Shown: positions 1 through 11,517 of the stretch, piece after piece | How positions within the stretch are numbered: position 1 is the stretch's first letter | How the letters are laid out: each line of letters opens with the position of its first letter | Assembly (NCBI GenBank): GCA_021229015.1 | Contig: CM037788.1 | Span: 41,458,049-41,522,048, forward strand | From: Solen grandis | Taxonomy: Eukaryota; Mollusca; Bivalvia; Adapedonta; Solenidae | Reading direction: 5' to 3' | Length of the DNA: 64,000 bases | Notes under the pieces: generated by a model | The model's database searches: none | What the model was told of the DNA's origin: nothing | What the model saw: only the letters and a program-made list of their open reading frames with translations | Program-made: the position numbers and the translations under genes

Positions 1-62
1 AGATATCTCCATTTTTCTTTCCGACATAATTATAATTATCCTTCGGTTGATTTGGTTAACAG

Positions 63-197
63 GCCAATGGAATATACTGATAACTGACTCAACAGGCCAG
101 AAATACTCAGTCCAAATACAGGGAGACAGCACAACAGATTTTGACAGTACGTTTGTGAACAGTATGGGCTTCGCTGTTCCCGGCCAACCGCTGCCTA
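63..197 (+). CDS. exon of hemicentin/VWA7-like gene, first in window
   Basis: Acceptor ttggttaacag and donor GTAAGT at 198. The exon starts on the last two bases of a codon and ends with one extra base. It encodes the WNILITDSTGQKYSVQIQGD strand pair and a DFDSTF motif, the best family marker of this gene. Confidence 0.65.
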
Positions 198-3100
198 GTA
201 AGTTCAACATTGTTGTTTTTGGCCAAACACATTGATATTAATTTACGAAAGGTAAGGATTAGTCATTTTATACATGCATGGATATTCAACGAATACGACT
301 GTCAAACATTTACGTGTTAATTTACACCAACGTTACAGTCAAGCAGTCATAATTGTATTGTTTTGACGCAAATCTCACAGTTTCCTGTAATATTGAATAC
401 AAAGAGTTAATCACATGATAACAGTGAAATAAAGGGGACGTGGAATATATGTTTTATTTTTGTATTTCTGATACACATGTAGGCAATTCTAACTCTTCAA
501 ATTCACAAACATTTTATTAAAATCGTACGATTGAATGGCTTCTTCGCAATTTTCAATTTAAAGTATGAAAATGTCACTATGTAAACTAGAAAATGACCCA
601 ACAAGTCACCCAAAGTTATATCATGAAACAGTTGATTTACGTTTACACAAACAACATCCAAGAAACGTCTTTCCATTACAGACGACAATTCCACATATTT
701 GGAAATTAAACCTGATGGTGCAGTGTCCAATAATTGGACATGTCTCGTGGTTAAAGACGTCAACGGGACGTCATTACAGTACATCCCCATGGGGCAACCA
801 AAAGGGTCAAGGACGGAACGAGCTTTTCTCGTAAAGGTCGTCTGGCCAAATCAGGTAAGCGTATAAGAATGGATCTCAAAATTAGTTAACTAATGTGGTG
901 ATTAGGACATTATAGATCTCGAAATGAAAACTGATGTTTATGATGATCATGATGCTTTGTTTTATAAGATGAATAACATAAATATGATCTTGTAAAGATT
1001 AGAGTACCTAAAACTATTTTAATAGCAGCAGAAAAAGACATATTTCCCAGCCTTCTACCTCACAGTTTTGTTCTTCCGCACAATTACGTAAATTTACCTA
1101 TTAATTACGATAACAGCAATGTTAAGCACATGAATACATACAATGTTAAATCAATAATGGAGACGTCATTTATAGGATGTACATGTGGCCGCTGAAGGGA
1201 CGGATAAATACGGCAACATATTTACACGTGAGCAGCCGACATTGGTCCAACCAATCGGGATACGTGTTGTTTCCAACCAATCAGGCAGCGGTAATTATTA
1301 ACTGACTATAAACCATACACCAGAAAAAAAAAGTAACCCCCCCCCCCCCCCCCGAAAAATTGTAATTATAAAGGACTTAACCATTTTGCTTTAATATTTA
1401 GATTGCATAAAAGAACAATGATAACCAATGGTAACAAGATAATAGATAACTCATTCATGATATTATATTCTCATCATTTTAACTATGCCGATACTTTTAT
1501 ATGATCACATTTTCTTATCCTCTTTCTATACATCGATTTCATAGACATTATTCTGTAAAAAAAATAGATCAGACCCGTGCATTATGAAATCTGACAGCTG
1601 TGGTATTTCGAGGAGACATTTTATCAGGCATTTCGTGTTCATTTTTTTCTCATTATTTCCTACAGACTTACTTACAACATGCAATGCGTTTACAATACCA
1701 TTTACGGTAACAAACACAGGGCAGGGAACCAATATTACCGTCACAGTCCGACTCGACGATCAGGTACGAATCATTTTCGTTAAGTGAGTGTTTTCACCGA
1801 GAAGTACTGGTTGTTTTAACTAGCATTTGAATTTCACGTTAGCTTTTAAATAATTGATTTTAAGGGCGAAAAGAAGTAGGCTTTTAAGTAACACCAATAA
1901 CATTATTTTTGCCGTGACCGGGAATCGAATCCGTCACGCTTTAATTGCACGACCTATGGGACCGTCCATATGAAATGAACTCAATAAAATAGGGGTAATT
2001 TAGTGGTTTTAATGGCACGTGTAAACTGTCCAAAAGAAATTAGTCAACCTGCTTGTGCGCATGATTAATAAACTCGTGGACAAATTATATTGTCTTGGTT
2101 CAAATATGTATTGCCATCAAAATGAGTATACTGAGTGTATACAAAATAAAAAAGTGCTTACACGGGATTTTAGAAATTCAGCAAACGGTGCATTGAGTAA
2201 ATACTTAAAGAAAGAATATAATATACTAAAACGCAAGTAGTTTATCTTTTTTGTTTGTTTTGTTTGTATACGGGTCTGTTTAATACCTAATCCAAGCAAA
2301 TATAATTTATGATGTTAATAATAATAATACTAATAATAATTTCTTATGGCGACCGGCTTGATAATAACTTGTTAATTAAGATTTCTTTACCTTTTCAGAA
2401 GTTCCAACCAAATGTGTCAGACACGGAATTCTATTTAGATAAAAACAACAATCGCTCGTTATCAGTAACATTACTGCCGTTAGCAAATCTTATAACAGGG
2501 GAGTCCGTGTAAGTCTTTGCCTCTTTTACATCAGTTTGAAAGGCAATACTGATTCATTAAAAAAAAAGTCCTGATTGTATTATGGCCGTTTTTCAGGATT
2601 TTTTTTTCATCAAAAGTAGGGGAAAAGTCAAGGTCACTGCATAATGAAGTCAATCCACTTAAGCAACTGTTCAGATATTGAATCATTCCAATGTAGAAAA
2701 TAGAAGTTGTAGCAGATTAAAGAAAAGGTCAACCTGAGCGGAGGCCCGGACGCCCGCCCGGATATCATTAATTTACAGGACGGAATTTTCGTTGAAAAAC
2801 CTGTTCAAAAAGCACACTTTTGTTTTACTTTCATTTGACGTCCGATAACGTCAAGCTGTTGGTAATTTAAAGAACCTCATGATTCTATACTCATTCACTG
2901 ATATCAGCAACACTGATTGATGTAAGTCTGCCGGAACTTCTTTTTTTTTTGCTTATAGAGGGAGATAATTAGGGTGATATGTACTACTAGTCTTCCCAGA
3001 TTAACTATAGTCTAGTTGCCTCCTTGCGTTTCATTTTCGAATATGACCATCTGCTCTTTTTTTTTCATTTCTAATACATCTTAAAATAAATAATTGGTTT

Positions 3101-3657
3101 TGGGCTTATTTATAACTGTCTGATATTGTTAAGTTATAGAAGTCTGACCTTTCTTTTTATTGTTACACTTATCCTATATGGCGGACTCTGTAATTGATCT
3201 ATTTATATCACAATTGATCTATTTATATCACAGTTGCACCATACCATATTATATTAAGAAATAGCAAACATTTTCAAATTTAAGCGGAAATGTTTTTAAA
3301 TTTATTTTTATTTATGTGCTTCTGAAACAATGGAATTACAATGCATTAGAATAATGGTATTACAATGGCCTGAAACCATGACAATTATAAAATAACGAAT
3401 TTACAATTTTCTGAAATAAAGGTATTACAATGTTATAAAAAAATGGTATTACAATATTATGAAATAATGGTATTACACCATTACAAGAAAATGGTTTTAC
3501 AATTTTCTGATTTAATGGTATAACAATGTTATAGAAGAATGGAATTACAATGTTTTAATTATGTTCCAGATATATCAGTATTGGGGCGACAACACCTGAC
3601 GGCCGATCCCAGTATCTGCAGCAAATATTTGTTGTCAGCAAAGACCTGCCGTGTAAA
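63..3657 (+). CDS. partial hemicentin/VWA7-like extracellular protein, internal exons
   Basis: Five well-supported exons (63-197, 682-854, 1666-1763, 2399-2508, 3570-3657) have clean acceptors and GTAAG-type donors. The first encodes GQWNILITDSTGQKYSVQIQ and ends near PGQPLP, the pattern of the beta-sandwich after the VWA domain in hemicentin and VWA7 proteins (GxWxlxixxxxxxSvxvxGxSxxDF). Exon 1666-1763 carries PFTVTNTGQGTNITVTV, the Ig-like strand pair typical of the following domain. Exon 3570-3657 encodes GATTPDGRSQYLQQIFVVSK and ends in LPCK, as such proteins do before their cysteine-containing tail. Exons 1-2, 3-4 and 4-5 join in frame; exon 2 (phase 0) to exon 3 (needs one base) does not, so a small exon is missing between them. 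The VWA domain and signal peptide must lie left of the window. Family assignment is from pattern memory and has no alignment behind it. Confidence 0.65.
198..681 (+). other. intron, nothing else recognised
   Basis: This is the first intron of the left-edge gene. AT-rich sequence without a clear repeat. Open frames on both strands (for example 503-790 minus) overlap the next exon and are shadows of it. Confidence 0.5.
682..854 (+). CDS. exon of hemicentin/VWA7-like gene
   Basis: Acceptor tttccattacag, donor GTAAGC at 855. Joined to the previous exon the open frame reads DNSTYLEIKPDGAVSNNWTC and onward through VVKDVNGTSLQYIPMG to WPNQ. The other two frames contain a stop or read as low-complexity peptide. 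The exon ends in phase 0. Confidence 0.6.
1066..1087 (+). CDS. candidate 22-nt microexon
   Basis: A pyrimidine-rich acceptor (ccttctacctcacag) and donor GTAAAT bracket 22 bases. That length (one more than a multiple of three) exactly repairs the phase clash between the exons at 682 and 1666. It would add FCSSAQL plus part of a codon. Splice signals and phase are the only support; another exon of the same phase class in 860-1650 would serve equally well. Confidence 0.3.
1337..1353. repeat. poly-C run (17 C)
   Basis: Homopolymer after an A-rich stretch, inside an intron of the left-edge gene. Confidence 0.9.
1666..1763 (+). CDS. exon of hemicentin/VWA7-like gene
   Basis: Acceptor cattatttcctacag, donor GTACGA. 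The frame carries LLTTCNAFTIPF followed by TVTNTGQGTNITVTVRLDDQ, a typical extracellular beta-sandwich strand pattern, and ends in phase 0. Confidence 0.6.
1905..1985 (-). repeat. tRNA-derived SINE fragment, family 2
   Basis: On the minus strand GGATTCGATTCCCGGTCACG is a B-box-like tRNA 3' half. A second copy of this family lies at 9980-10055. Only the head is recognisable here. Confidence 0.5.
2399..2508 (+). CDS. exon of hemicentin/VWA7-like gene
   Basis: Acceptor tctttaccttttcag, donor GTAAGT. The exon encodes KFQPNVSDTEFYLDKNNNRS and then LSVTLLPLANLITGES, which continues the sandwich begun in the previous exon, and it ends two bases into a codon. An ATG-initiated open frame from 2309 is only intron read-through. 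Confidence 0.6.
3190..3233. repeat. tandem duplication of 22 bp
   Basis: The unit ttgatctatttatatcaca occurs twice back to back inside an intron. Confidence 0.7.
3327..3559. repeat. AT-rich minisatellite, unit about 30 bp
   Basis: Seven or eight diverged copies of a unit built on aatggtattacaatgttat, alternating with variants such as acaattttctga. The array ends directly before the branch-point region of the exon at 3570, so its length sets the distance to that acceptor. Confidence 0.75.
3570..3657 (+). CDS. exon of hemicentin/VWA7-like gene
   Basis: Acceptor atgttccag, donor GTAAGTAAG. The split codon is completed to valine, followed by YISIGATTPDGRSQYLQQIF and ending DLPCK in phase 0. The exon starts ten bases after a 230-bp minisatellite in the intron. 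Confidence 0.6.
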
Positions 3658-3795
3658 GTAAGTAAGCAGCGATGGGAAAAGTTTTGATAAAGGTCTAGGT
3701 AATGATTTCTGAGATAATTATTCGATATTTAATGTAAAAAAATATGAAGTGATGTTAGTTTTAATATTAAAACTGTATGTAAAAAGAGGACCCTT

Positions 3796-3995
3796 CGTGG
3801 CCGATCGGTTATAATTATTGACATGCTATTACCGATCTTCCCACCCCTTTGGCCTCGAGTCTTGGTCTGGTTATTGAGGAAACCATTCAGTTGGCAGGTT
3901 GCGGTAGGTAAGTCGCCATTATAAACAAATGAATTCCCTCAATCTGAAATAAGCCGGTCGTCGCTTTATGACTGGAAACAAAAGTCTAAAAACAA
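3796..3995 (+). repeat. tRNA-derived SINE, family 1, diverged copy
   Basis: A box-A-like gtggccgatcggttat head is followed by the family 1 body (TTGCGGTAGGTAAG and CGTCGCTTTATGACTG). It is more diverged than the copies at 46366, 50866 and 62871. Confidence 0.55.
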
Positions 3996-4249
3996 GGAAA
4001 ACAACAATAAAACCTACAGAGAGCAATTGCTTTTATTTTACGTATTATGAAATGAAGAAAAAAAATAATGTCATGGAATGCATTGTGACTGAAAGTAGTG
4101 AAGAGATGCGTTATGGGTGATTGTACATTACCTCACACGAGTTCATTTCCGGTAACACGATTGTATAAAAAAAAAATCCTCTCTTACATTATGCTTATTT
4201 CAAAATCAGAAAAATGCTTCTTAAGGAACATAGAGACCTAAAATCTTCA

Positions 4250-4480
4250 CCACACATTGTTCCTCCCCTCACCGCTGTGGGTTCGAATCCCGGTAGGGAC
4301 TTCGGATTTTTCATGTGAGGAAGCCTTCCAGCTGGCTTGCGGTAGGTCGGTGGTTCTACCCGGGTACCTCTGTGTACTCGGGGTCTTCCTCCACCTGTAA
4401 TTAGCTGGACGTCGCTTTATGATTGAAATACTATCGCAGCGACGGTAAACCCCAATACAACAATACTACTACAACAACAC
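4250..4480 (+). repeat. tRNA-derived SINE, family 1
   Basis: A tRNA B box (gtgggttcgaatcccggtag), then the family body with TTCCAGCTGGCTTGCGGTAG and GGACGTCGCTTTATGATTG, then a CAA-rich tail. The box A half is missing or diverged, so the copy is 5' truncated. Confidence 0.8.
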
Positions 4481-4982
4481 CTTGTTCCTAAGTGGTTTTG
4501 TATTGGCGAATATACTACTCAAAATTCATGAATTCCTATATATATTTATATATAGTTTTCATACCAATTTAAATCACCATCAATGACAGCTTTTGGTTTG
4601 TTTCTTCAGTTGTACTGAGCAATACGTTTCAAGGTAGTTTGTATTAATCATTTGAGTGTTCTGATACGCAATGAATAATACATGATGCTGTATCTATAAT
4701 AAGCTATGGTCCCTGCTTATTTTCAAATTTAAATTGGCATGACTTGTTTACTATTGTACGAGTTCAGCCAGTTGTACACAGATATATCTTGTACGTCATT
4801 TACATTGTTCCTGCTTAAGTTGCCATTAAGTTATCTGATTTAATGGTAGCACTATATTTACACACCGTAATAAGTCTACCTACGTCCCCTTTGCTATATG
4901 ATGTTATCTTTTTCACATACCCTTCTTTGGTGCCGTGAATTTGATTACTTCCTTGTATCTTATTAACGTGTTGTTATTTCAG

Positions 4983-5060
4983 CCATTTTCTGAAAGATCG
5001 CCTGCATTGTGTAGCTACGCCCCCATTTTAGCAGTTTCGTTTGTGGCGAGGTTTTTGTGA
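4983..5060 (+). CDS. candidate last exon of the hemicentin/VWA7-like gene
   Basis: Acceptor ttgttatttcag is good and the phase (0) fits the exon ending at 3657. It would add PFSERSPALCSYAP and the hydrophobic end ILAVSFVARFL before a TGA. A short hydrophobic C-terminus of this kind could be a lipid-anchor signal. I see no homology to support it, so it remains a guess based on splice phase. Confidence 0.25.
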   Translation, partial: PFSERSPALCSYAPILAVSFVARFL

Positions 5061-5192
5061 ACAGGAACAGCGTTGATCCTTCAACTATTGAGCTTAAAAA
5101 TGATGAAACATTGGCCATGACGGGTATTATGAGTGTAGTAGAAAGATATACGAACTGAAAACAAAAACTTCTTTAGAAGAAGTAAGCGCGCC

Positions 5193-5257
5193 CGAAAAAA
5201 ATATATATTTAATTTTCATAATGAAAAAAAATATATATTTAATTTTCATAATGAAAC
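5193..5257. repeat. tandem duplication of about 32 bp
   Basis: The unit aaaatatatatttaattttc plus ataatg occurs twice in direct succession, probably a recent slippage event. Confidence 0.7.
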
Positions 5258-6284
5258 ATAAGAAACAGTTTACTTAAGAAGTGCCTTAGACTTCGAATCC
5301 GAGCTTTACCGATACCCGCCGAGTGTCACGGAATGTCTCGAAATTAGCCGAAGTAAACTCTACGTCATTATACTCATAAAACTTTAAAATCCATATACTA
5401 GTAAGTGTTTTGAATCATAGAACTTAATTTGAGAAAGTTGAAGAGTGTGTGCAAAGTGTCGCTGATAGGTATAGTTGTCAGACCGGTTTTTGAAAAGTGG
5501 AGAATAACGTTTGTTTCTGTCAGGAAAACTGTGTTGTTCTGGAAATTTATGGAAATATACATGCACGTGATTCCTTAACGATCAATTTAAGAGCATTTAC
5601 TACAGATTACCCTCGTAATGTTTTGGACATGAAAGGGAAGTAACAAAACTAGTTAAAAGTAAGGTAAAGTTTAACGTATTTCGGGTACATGTACGCGTGG
5701 TGTTCGAATGTAAACAGTTACAATGTCAACTCTATTGCACTTCAAGGATTGTCTCGGCCAGTAAAGGGCATCTACAAAGCGCATTTTTTATTTCTGTAAA
5801 AAAATGTATCTGATATTAATCAGATAAAGTGAACCAACACGAACGCGCGTCCTCTATTTCTTTTAAGTCTAAGGGAAAATCAAGGTAGCATAAAACAAGC
5901 ACTGTGAACTTTCTTTGTTTTTAGATATTTGTAATCAGCACAGTATAATACAATTAATACGTGAAAATCAGAAAATCGTATTGAAGGGAAAAAAGCTGTA
6001 GTAAACGCCCTTAAACCGTAAATTATATTAGTGTGTTGATATTTTTACGTTAGCACCTTTGAATACTCACGTATAATGAACTGTCTGCCACTAGCTATAA
6101 TATGTTTTTTTTTGTTTTTTTTGCTTTGCAATCGTATAACTCTTTGACAAATATTCCCCGCACACTATAATCTATTCAGACACATACAGAGGGAGTGCAA
6201 TTTATTTTTTATCCATTGATATACTTGGTAGATTAATTATGAATTGCGTTTTGTTTATTATTTATAACTGTAACGGCCTATGCG
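5258..6284. other. gene-free stretch
   Basis: AT-rich sequence; the short open frame at 5384-5566 minus lacks splice or coding signals. No repeat is recognised apart from homopolymer T and A runs. Confidence 0.4.
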
Positions 6285-6491
6285 TACTGTAAAATCATTA
6301 ATTTTTGACGAAAGTAAATTGCGTGTTATCTATAATAAATTCAATTTCGTTGGTACATATATTCGTCGATTCACGTTCTAGAAAACGTGAGGTTTATTAA
6401 ATAAACAACTTTCGGGGGGATTGATATTCGTGGAATAAGACGCCCGTGAAAATTAGTCCCCCCCCCCACGAAAACTAATGATTCTACAGTA
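6285..6491. mobile_element. MITE with TACTGTA termini, copy 1
   Basis: The left end TACTGTAAAATCATTAATTT matches in reverse complement the right end ACGAAAACTAATGATTCTAC followed by AGTA. A TA dinucleotide at each end suggests a mariner-like or similar TA target duplication. The interior has alternating CGTGG/CGAAA motifs, shared with the copy at 12549. Confidence 0.7.
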
Positions 6492-7339
6492 CCTATATAA
6501 TGAATAACTAATGAAGTTAATACTTCAATATAAACTTAGTTCGTCTCCCCCCTAGATATGCATATAAGTTTGAAGTACTTATTCAATTTTACACTATAAT
6601 TAGTGTATATTAAGGGGTTTGAGGAACTAAGTTAGATGTCCTGAATGGGCTATGCTCAAACAGGAATGAAAGAGTACAAATTTATTTTGGAGTATAAAGT
6701 ATATTATGTTGGTATGTTCCAACAGTATGGCAGGCATAGTTTTTTTATTTACATATATACAAATTAGGATAAAAGAATAAATAAATGGCCCCCAAAGAAT
6801 AAATAAAGAGAATGACATTGGGGGCAAGTATGGAAGTCTGTGGTTATGGCGATCAATACAGCCCATCCAAGTAAAACATAGTTATTTCTAAAATTTGACA
6901 CCCCACAGTCAATCGATCCCATGGAACAACAAAATGTTGCCCCAGGGTTTAAAAATAAGTTAAGACAATGGTTTAATTAAACTTAAATTTTTTCTCACCT
7001 GTTTACATTTGGCGGCAAAAATGGGGCCGTTACCGTAAAGTCTCTTTGTACTGCCACTGAGTTCGTGTATTATGACTTACGATCCGTACTTTTGTAGGTT
7101 ATATGTACATGTATAGGTTAATGTAATATTGGGTATACTCGACTAGGATTTTCTGTTTAGAACAAAAAGTGGGCGGAGTTAGATGCGCAAAGATTAGAAT
7201 TTCTTTCAACCTGTCCATATCGGTAATTAATTAGTTTCACTGTTGTAGAGAAGCCAACACATCAGGCTAAGTGACATAAGATGCTATTCATGACATTCAT
7301 TGGAAGAAACATGACATTTTTTCTTTTTTTAATTTTATA
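6492..7339. other. gene-free stretch
   Basis: Nothing beyond AT-rich sequence. The 79-codon minus-strand frame at 6627-6866 has a leucine/isoleucine-rich random look and no splice context. Confidence 0.4.
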
Positions 7340-7705
7340 TCTATGATAACGCGACAGTACGATAATACGATGGTGAAAACGCAACAGTACGATGGTGAAA
7401 ATACTGTATCGAGTTATCATCTTCGCACTACCGTATTGTTGTTTTATAATTATTGTGTTATTGCGTTTTGGTTATTGTATTGTCGTGATTTCGAGTTTTC
7501 ATCATTGTACTGTCAAGTATCGCGTTTTAGATTAACACATTCAAGGGCGATGACTGTAATGGGATTCCGTAAAAAAAAAAAGTTTTATCACCCTCCCACT
7601 ATCGTATTGTTGCATTTCAGTATCGAACTGTCGCGTAATCATTATCATGCTATCCCGTTTTTTTGTTATCATATTTTGTGATTTCGAGTATCGTGTTTCT
7701 AACGG
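7340..7705. mobile_element. MITE-like inverted repeat element
   Basis: The left side (GATAACGCGACAGTACGATA, then ATACGATGGTG) reappears inverted on the right (CTATCGTATTGTTGC and CGAACTGTCGCGTAATC). The interior is built from the same CGTATTG/GTACTGTC words. The 112-codon plus-strand frame inside is a by-product of the repeat and is not called as a gene. Confidence 0.6.
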
Positions 7706-8588
7706 AATTCCGTATTTTTTTAACTTTATATGTTTAGTTACAATATACGATGAGTTGTTTGAATAAGTATATATTAATTTTCAAATATCACATACGGGTA
7801 CCATTTTATAGTCTTGAAAATCATTTAGATATTAAAAACGGCGAATTCGTTGAGTTAATTTTCAACGCTGTGACGTCATAGTTAAACTACTCCCTGCCCA
7901 GTCGAATAGAAAACGATGACGCCAACGATTGCGATCGTTCTCAAAGAAAGCCCCATTCCAAAATACACCTATTAAATCAACAATGACCCGTTAAATGTTG
8001 AGAAAAATAATTGTTCAGAGTATTGTAGATACAAATGGAAGGAATCCATAAGGAGTGACGGAACAAAACACTCCATAAATACGCTTTATTTATAACTATT
8101 ATGTAACTTCCACGTGTTTTGTGCAATCTATTTATAAATATTGATATACACTAACTATAATTTCTGTGATATCATGTTTGAATGTAATATTCTCTTTTTG
8201 AATGAGATATGCATCATGCATGTTCTTTCAAAAAGAAAATTAAATAAAGTTTGATGCTTATTTATATTATTTGTGTGTTTGTTACTGTCAACAAACGGTA
8301 TTCTTGTTGTTTAAGAAACCTTATTCTAAACAGTGACATGTCACGCGATACAATAATCATACCTATAGAACCAAAACCTCGCCTACACACTAGAGTCATA
8401 AAAGTGGGAGTGGATAATTCAACTATGTATCTTGAAATTTTGCAACAAAGGATCGAACCCATGACATTTAGTTTCCTCGCTAGACGCTCTTACAACCTGA
8501 CGCACGTTTTAATGACATTTGTTATTATTGTCTCACCACACATCCATGCATCGTCACAGGTATAAATACAATCTCTTACAAATACGTC
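7706..8588. other. gene-free stretch
   Basis: AT-rich. The 104-codon frame at 8251-8565 has an antisense twin, and I see no domain in either. Confidence 0.35.
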
Positions 8589-8590
8589 AG

Positions 8591-8703
8591 GGAGTCGACT
8601 CTTTGGCTCAGTGGCTAGAGCATTGGACTTGCACGCCGGCGGACCGGGTTCGATCCTGGGCCTAGTCGAGTTAGTTTCAAGATATATATATGTGTGTGTG
8701 TGA
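8591..8703 (+). repeat. tRNA-like SINE head with TA/TG tail
   Basis: Contains TGGCTCAGTGGCTAGAGC (box A like) and GGGTTCGATCCTGGGC (box B like); TCGACT and AGTCGA could close an acceptor stem. The T stem and anticodon stem mispair and a TATATATGTGTGTG tail follows, so it is a SINE or tRNA pseudogene and not a functional tRNA. An alanine-type TGC would occupy the anticodon place. Confidence 0.6.
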
Positions 8704-9713
8704 AAAGTTCATGTCTATTTTATGCCACCAAAGTTTAAACTGCCAAAGAGATTGCTTATTAGTTTAATCATTTTTTAATTAAACAAGTCTCCGATTCTTT
8801 TTCAGTGGTTCTTGGAATTTGGCCATTACTTGAAGCCTGTAAGGCTATGACAGATTCTTGCCCCAAATTAACATGACGCCAAAACGCCCGAAATGAATAT
8901 GCATATCGGTTTAATCAGTAAAAAGCTGTACAAACCTCCGGCACGTGAATCTTGCTTTCAATAGTTTCCTTAAGTCAACAACCTCAGACAAACATTTGGG
9001 CCGGGATATATCTGTTTTGGCATCAGGTTTATTGTGTTTGAACCCAAAACATTCAGTTCCATTTTCATATAATGGTAACCTACGACTGCCCTTATGCTTG
9101 CTAAATGAAATTTATAGAGTCTGAAACTGTATAATTGGCTTTTTCGATATAATTGAATTTGGCCGAGGCCTTGTAGCCATAAACATTGCTTCTAATTAAG
9201 TGAGTTAAAATGATGTGAATGACCGAGGAGATAATATAAAATGAAAATTTAGCTTCAATAATTCAAAGGAAGTAATTCTAAGACTTACAGATCAAAAATA
9301 CTCATATTCATTTAAATTTTACAGCCATAAACACTGGTTTCAAATATTTTATCTCATGGACATTAACATTGCCTTGTAAAATATAGATTTGTTTAAGAAA
9401 TAAAGATGTTAGAGTGAAAATGATTAAATGTTGACGATGGGTTTGAGTGCTTCAAACTCAGGTGATGTTTCACTAAGATATTTAGACATTTGTTTCAAAA
9501 ATATTATGCTAAATTACTCATAATTTTGATAAAATAATAATGCTATTTAAAATCATGGCGAATTTGAAATCCCAAACACCATATGGAATTTGAACTGTTC
9601 ATATTCTTTTTAAAACAGGCAACTGCAAAACCATGCCGCAGGTATTTGCTTTGGGATATATCTCTCCATGCAAGAATGTGATTGATGGTAATGAATAAAA
9701 ACATAGTGGTGGG
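8704..9713. other. gene-free stretch
   Basis: AT-rich sequence without recognised repeat or splice-bounded open frame. Confidence 0.4.
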
Positions 9714-9715
9714 AC

Positions 9716-9885
9716 GCGATAACTACTGCGCGCGTACGTGTTAACTACTGCGTGCGTACGTGTTAACTACTGCGTGCGTACGTGTTAACTACAGCGTGCG
9801 AACGTGATAGTTACCGTAGTAGCTACCGCGTGCGCACGTAGTTGCTATCACGTGCGCATGTAGGAGCTATCACATGCGCACGCGA
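9716..9885. repeat. 22-bp CpG-rich minisatellite
   Basis: Units of GTTAACTACTGCGTGCGTAC plus GT are repeated about four times. They then degenerate into an inverted set (TAGCTACCGCGTGCGCACGT). The array is alternating purine/pyrimidine and rich in CG, unlike its AT-rich surroundings. Confidence 0.85.
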
Positions 9886-9979
9886 TATGAAAAATATCTT
9901 CCATGCCCCCTTTGTGCCACCGTACAGTATCCTAACACTGAGGGCCGGAATCTCATGTGATAATCCCCAAATACAATGA

Positions 9980-10055
9980 CTTAGGTATGCCGTGACCGAG
10001 AATCGAATCCTCGGAGTGAACGTTCTAAGCAATCGGCTACCGGGACCGATACGAA
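9980..10055 (-). repeat. tRNA-derived SINE head, family 2
   Basis: The minus strand reads ATCGGTCCCGGTAGCCGATT, then GCTTAGAACG and GGATTCGATTCTCGGTCACG: box A and box B at tRNA spacing. Same family as 1905-1985. The stems are imperfect, so not a tRNA gene. Confidence 0.55.
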
Positions 10056-10570
10056 TGATATCGTATTCAAAATGCATCTCTTCATGTTTCTAAAAGAAAC
10101 TTTTTTGTTGTTGCTTTTGGGTTTTTTTTAAGATTTTTTTTTGTTTCACACTGTATCCGAAACTTTTTATACGAGCACACTCACACACAGACGGACAATA
10201 ACTAAAAAAGCAGCATACACACAAACATGAACGAGAGAATATGAATCTAAAATTTACTATATATTCTCCTTATCGATCCTGTACATCAGTGCAACATCTG
10301 CTTCTTGTAGACTGTTATTCATCAAAATAACTAACGACTGTCTGTAGCAGGATAACAAAACATAAGCAAACACAAGTGGCTTATTTCCGTGTCCTTCGTT
10401 TAGCCACAGTCTAGAATAATTGTATAAATATGTAATTATATTTGACATAGAAGAAAAGGTGGTACCGAAGTGACCGTTTGGTTGTGGGTTTCAATCCCCA
10501 GCAACGGTAAACCAAACCTCTTCACCGGGAAGGTTAAGGCTCCGTTGCTTGGATCTCAGTATGTAGGAGT

Positions 10571-10822
10571 GGTTTGTCAAGATACCGTAGTGGTAACGCG
10601 TTTTGCTCCTCCCCATTGCGCTCCGGGTTCTATTAATTCCTGATCATGGTCATGAGAGAGTACAGCGGTCGCCCGTCTAGACATGTCGGTTTTCTCCGGA
10701 TTCTCCAGTTTCTTCCACCGATAATGACCACTTACGCCGCTACAAGAGCCATCAAGAGTGTTTTGTCTATGTTGTGAAAACTTGTTTTGTAATCGATGTA
10801 AAATAAATAAAGTTTAAAATAT
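10571..10822 (+). repeat. SINE with AATAAA tail
   Basis: A tRNA-like start (ATACCGTAGTGGTAACGCG, CTCCGGGTTC) is followed by a body with TTCTCCGGATTCTCCAGTTT and GACCACTTACGCCGCTAC. It closes with AAATAAATAAAGTTT, the tail common to many molluscan SINEs. A further degraded tRNA-like piece lies just upstream (10455-10530). Confidence 0.65.
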
Positions 10823-11480
10823 GACTGTTTGATACCATGCCACGTGTCTACGGCATGATTTTGCAATGAGGTGCCGCTATAAAAGGTATATCCAGGGTTG
10901 ATTGTCATGCCGTTTGTCTACAGCGCTATATCGCTGTGAGTTCCAAAATGACTGGGTCAATAAAGCAAGCAAACAAACAAACAAACAGAATCTCTGCAGC
11001 ACTAAGCATGTTTCAGGTTGTTCCGAATATATATAAATTTTTAAAAAAACAAATATTAAGAAATGTAAATGTGTCTTACGTATTTGTATATTTGCTATAT
11101 TCATTCATGGCAAGAAGTATTCTAAAATTTTATACCATATATGGATGTCTTTACTCTGTATTTTACTTGATTATGATGCACTGTGATAAAATATGGATAT
11201 TTTAAAAGAAATATACAATTTATTTAAGGTTCTTGACAAAATGACTGTCAATCAATATTCATAAATGATACTGATCACATGCGGGGGTCCAGCCATTTAT
11301 CTCAGGGGAAGAGTGTGGGGAGACCGATAGGGATATGATGGTCAACTATCAAAATAATTCCAAATCCCAAGGGAGCGTCATGATCCCCCCGCCCCCGGAT
11401 CCGCGTATGGATCAAAGCGATGAAAGTAAAACCAGATAAAACTGGCGTCAAATTGTATAATGTTTATTGTTTTAATTCTC

Positions 11481-11481
<1 letters not shown>

Positions 11482-11514
<33 letters not shown>
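11482..11514. repeat. poly-C run (33 C)
   Basis: An uninterrupted cytosine homopolymer, likely unstable in length. It generates a false glycine-rich reading frame on the minus strand. Confidence 0.95.

Positions 11515-11517
<3 letters not shown>

Noticed and set aside
7343..7681. 112-codon ORF
   Set aside because: Lies entirely inside an inverted-repeat MITE and its peptide follows the CGTATTG/GTACTGT words.
8591..8667. Intact alanine-type tRNA gene
   Set aside because: Box A and B are present, but the T and anticodon stems contain mismatches and a SINE-like tail follows.
9716..9885. CRISPR-like array
   Set aside because: The units are contiguous without unique spacers and the DNA is eukaryotic; it is a minisatellite.
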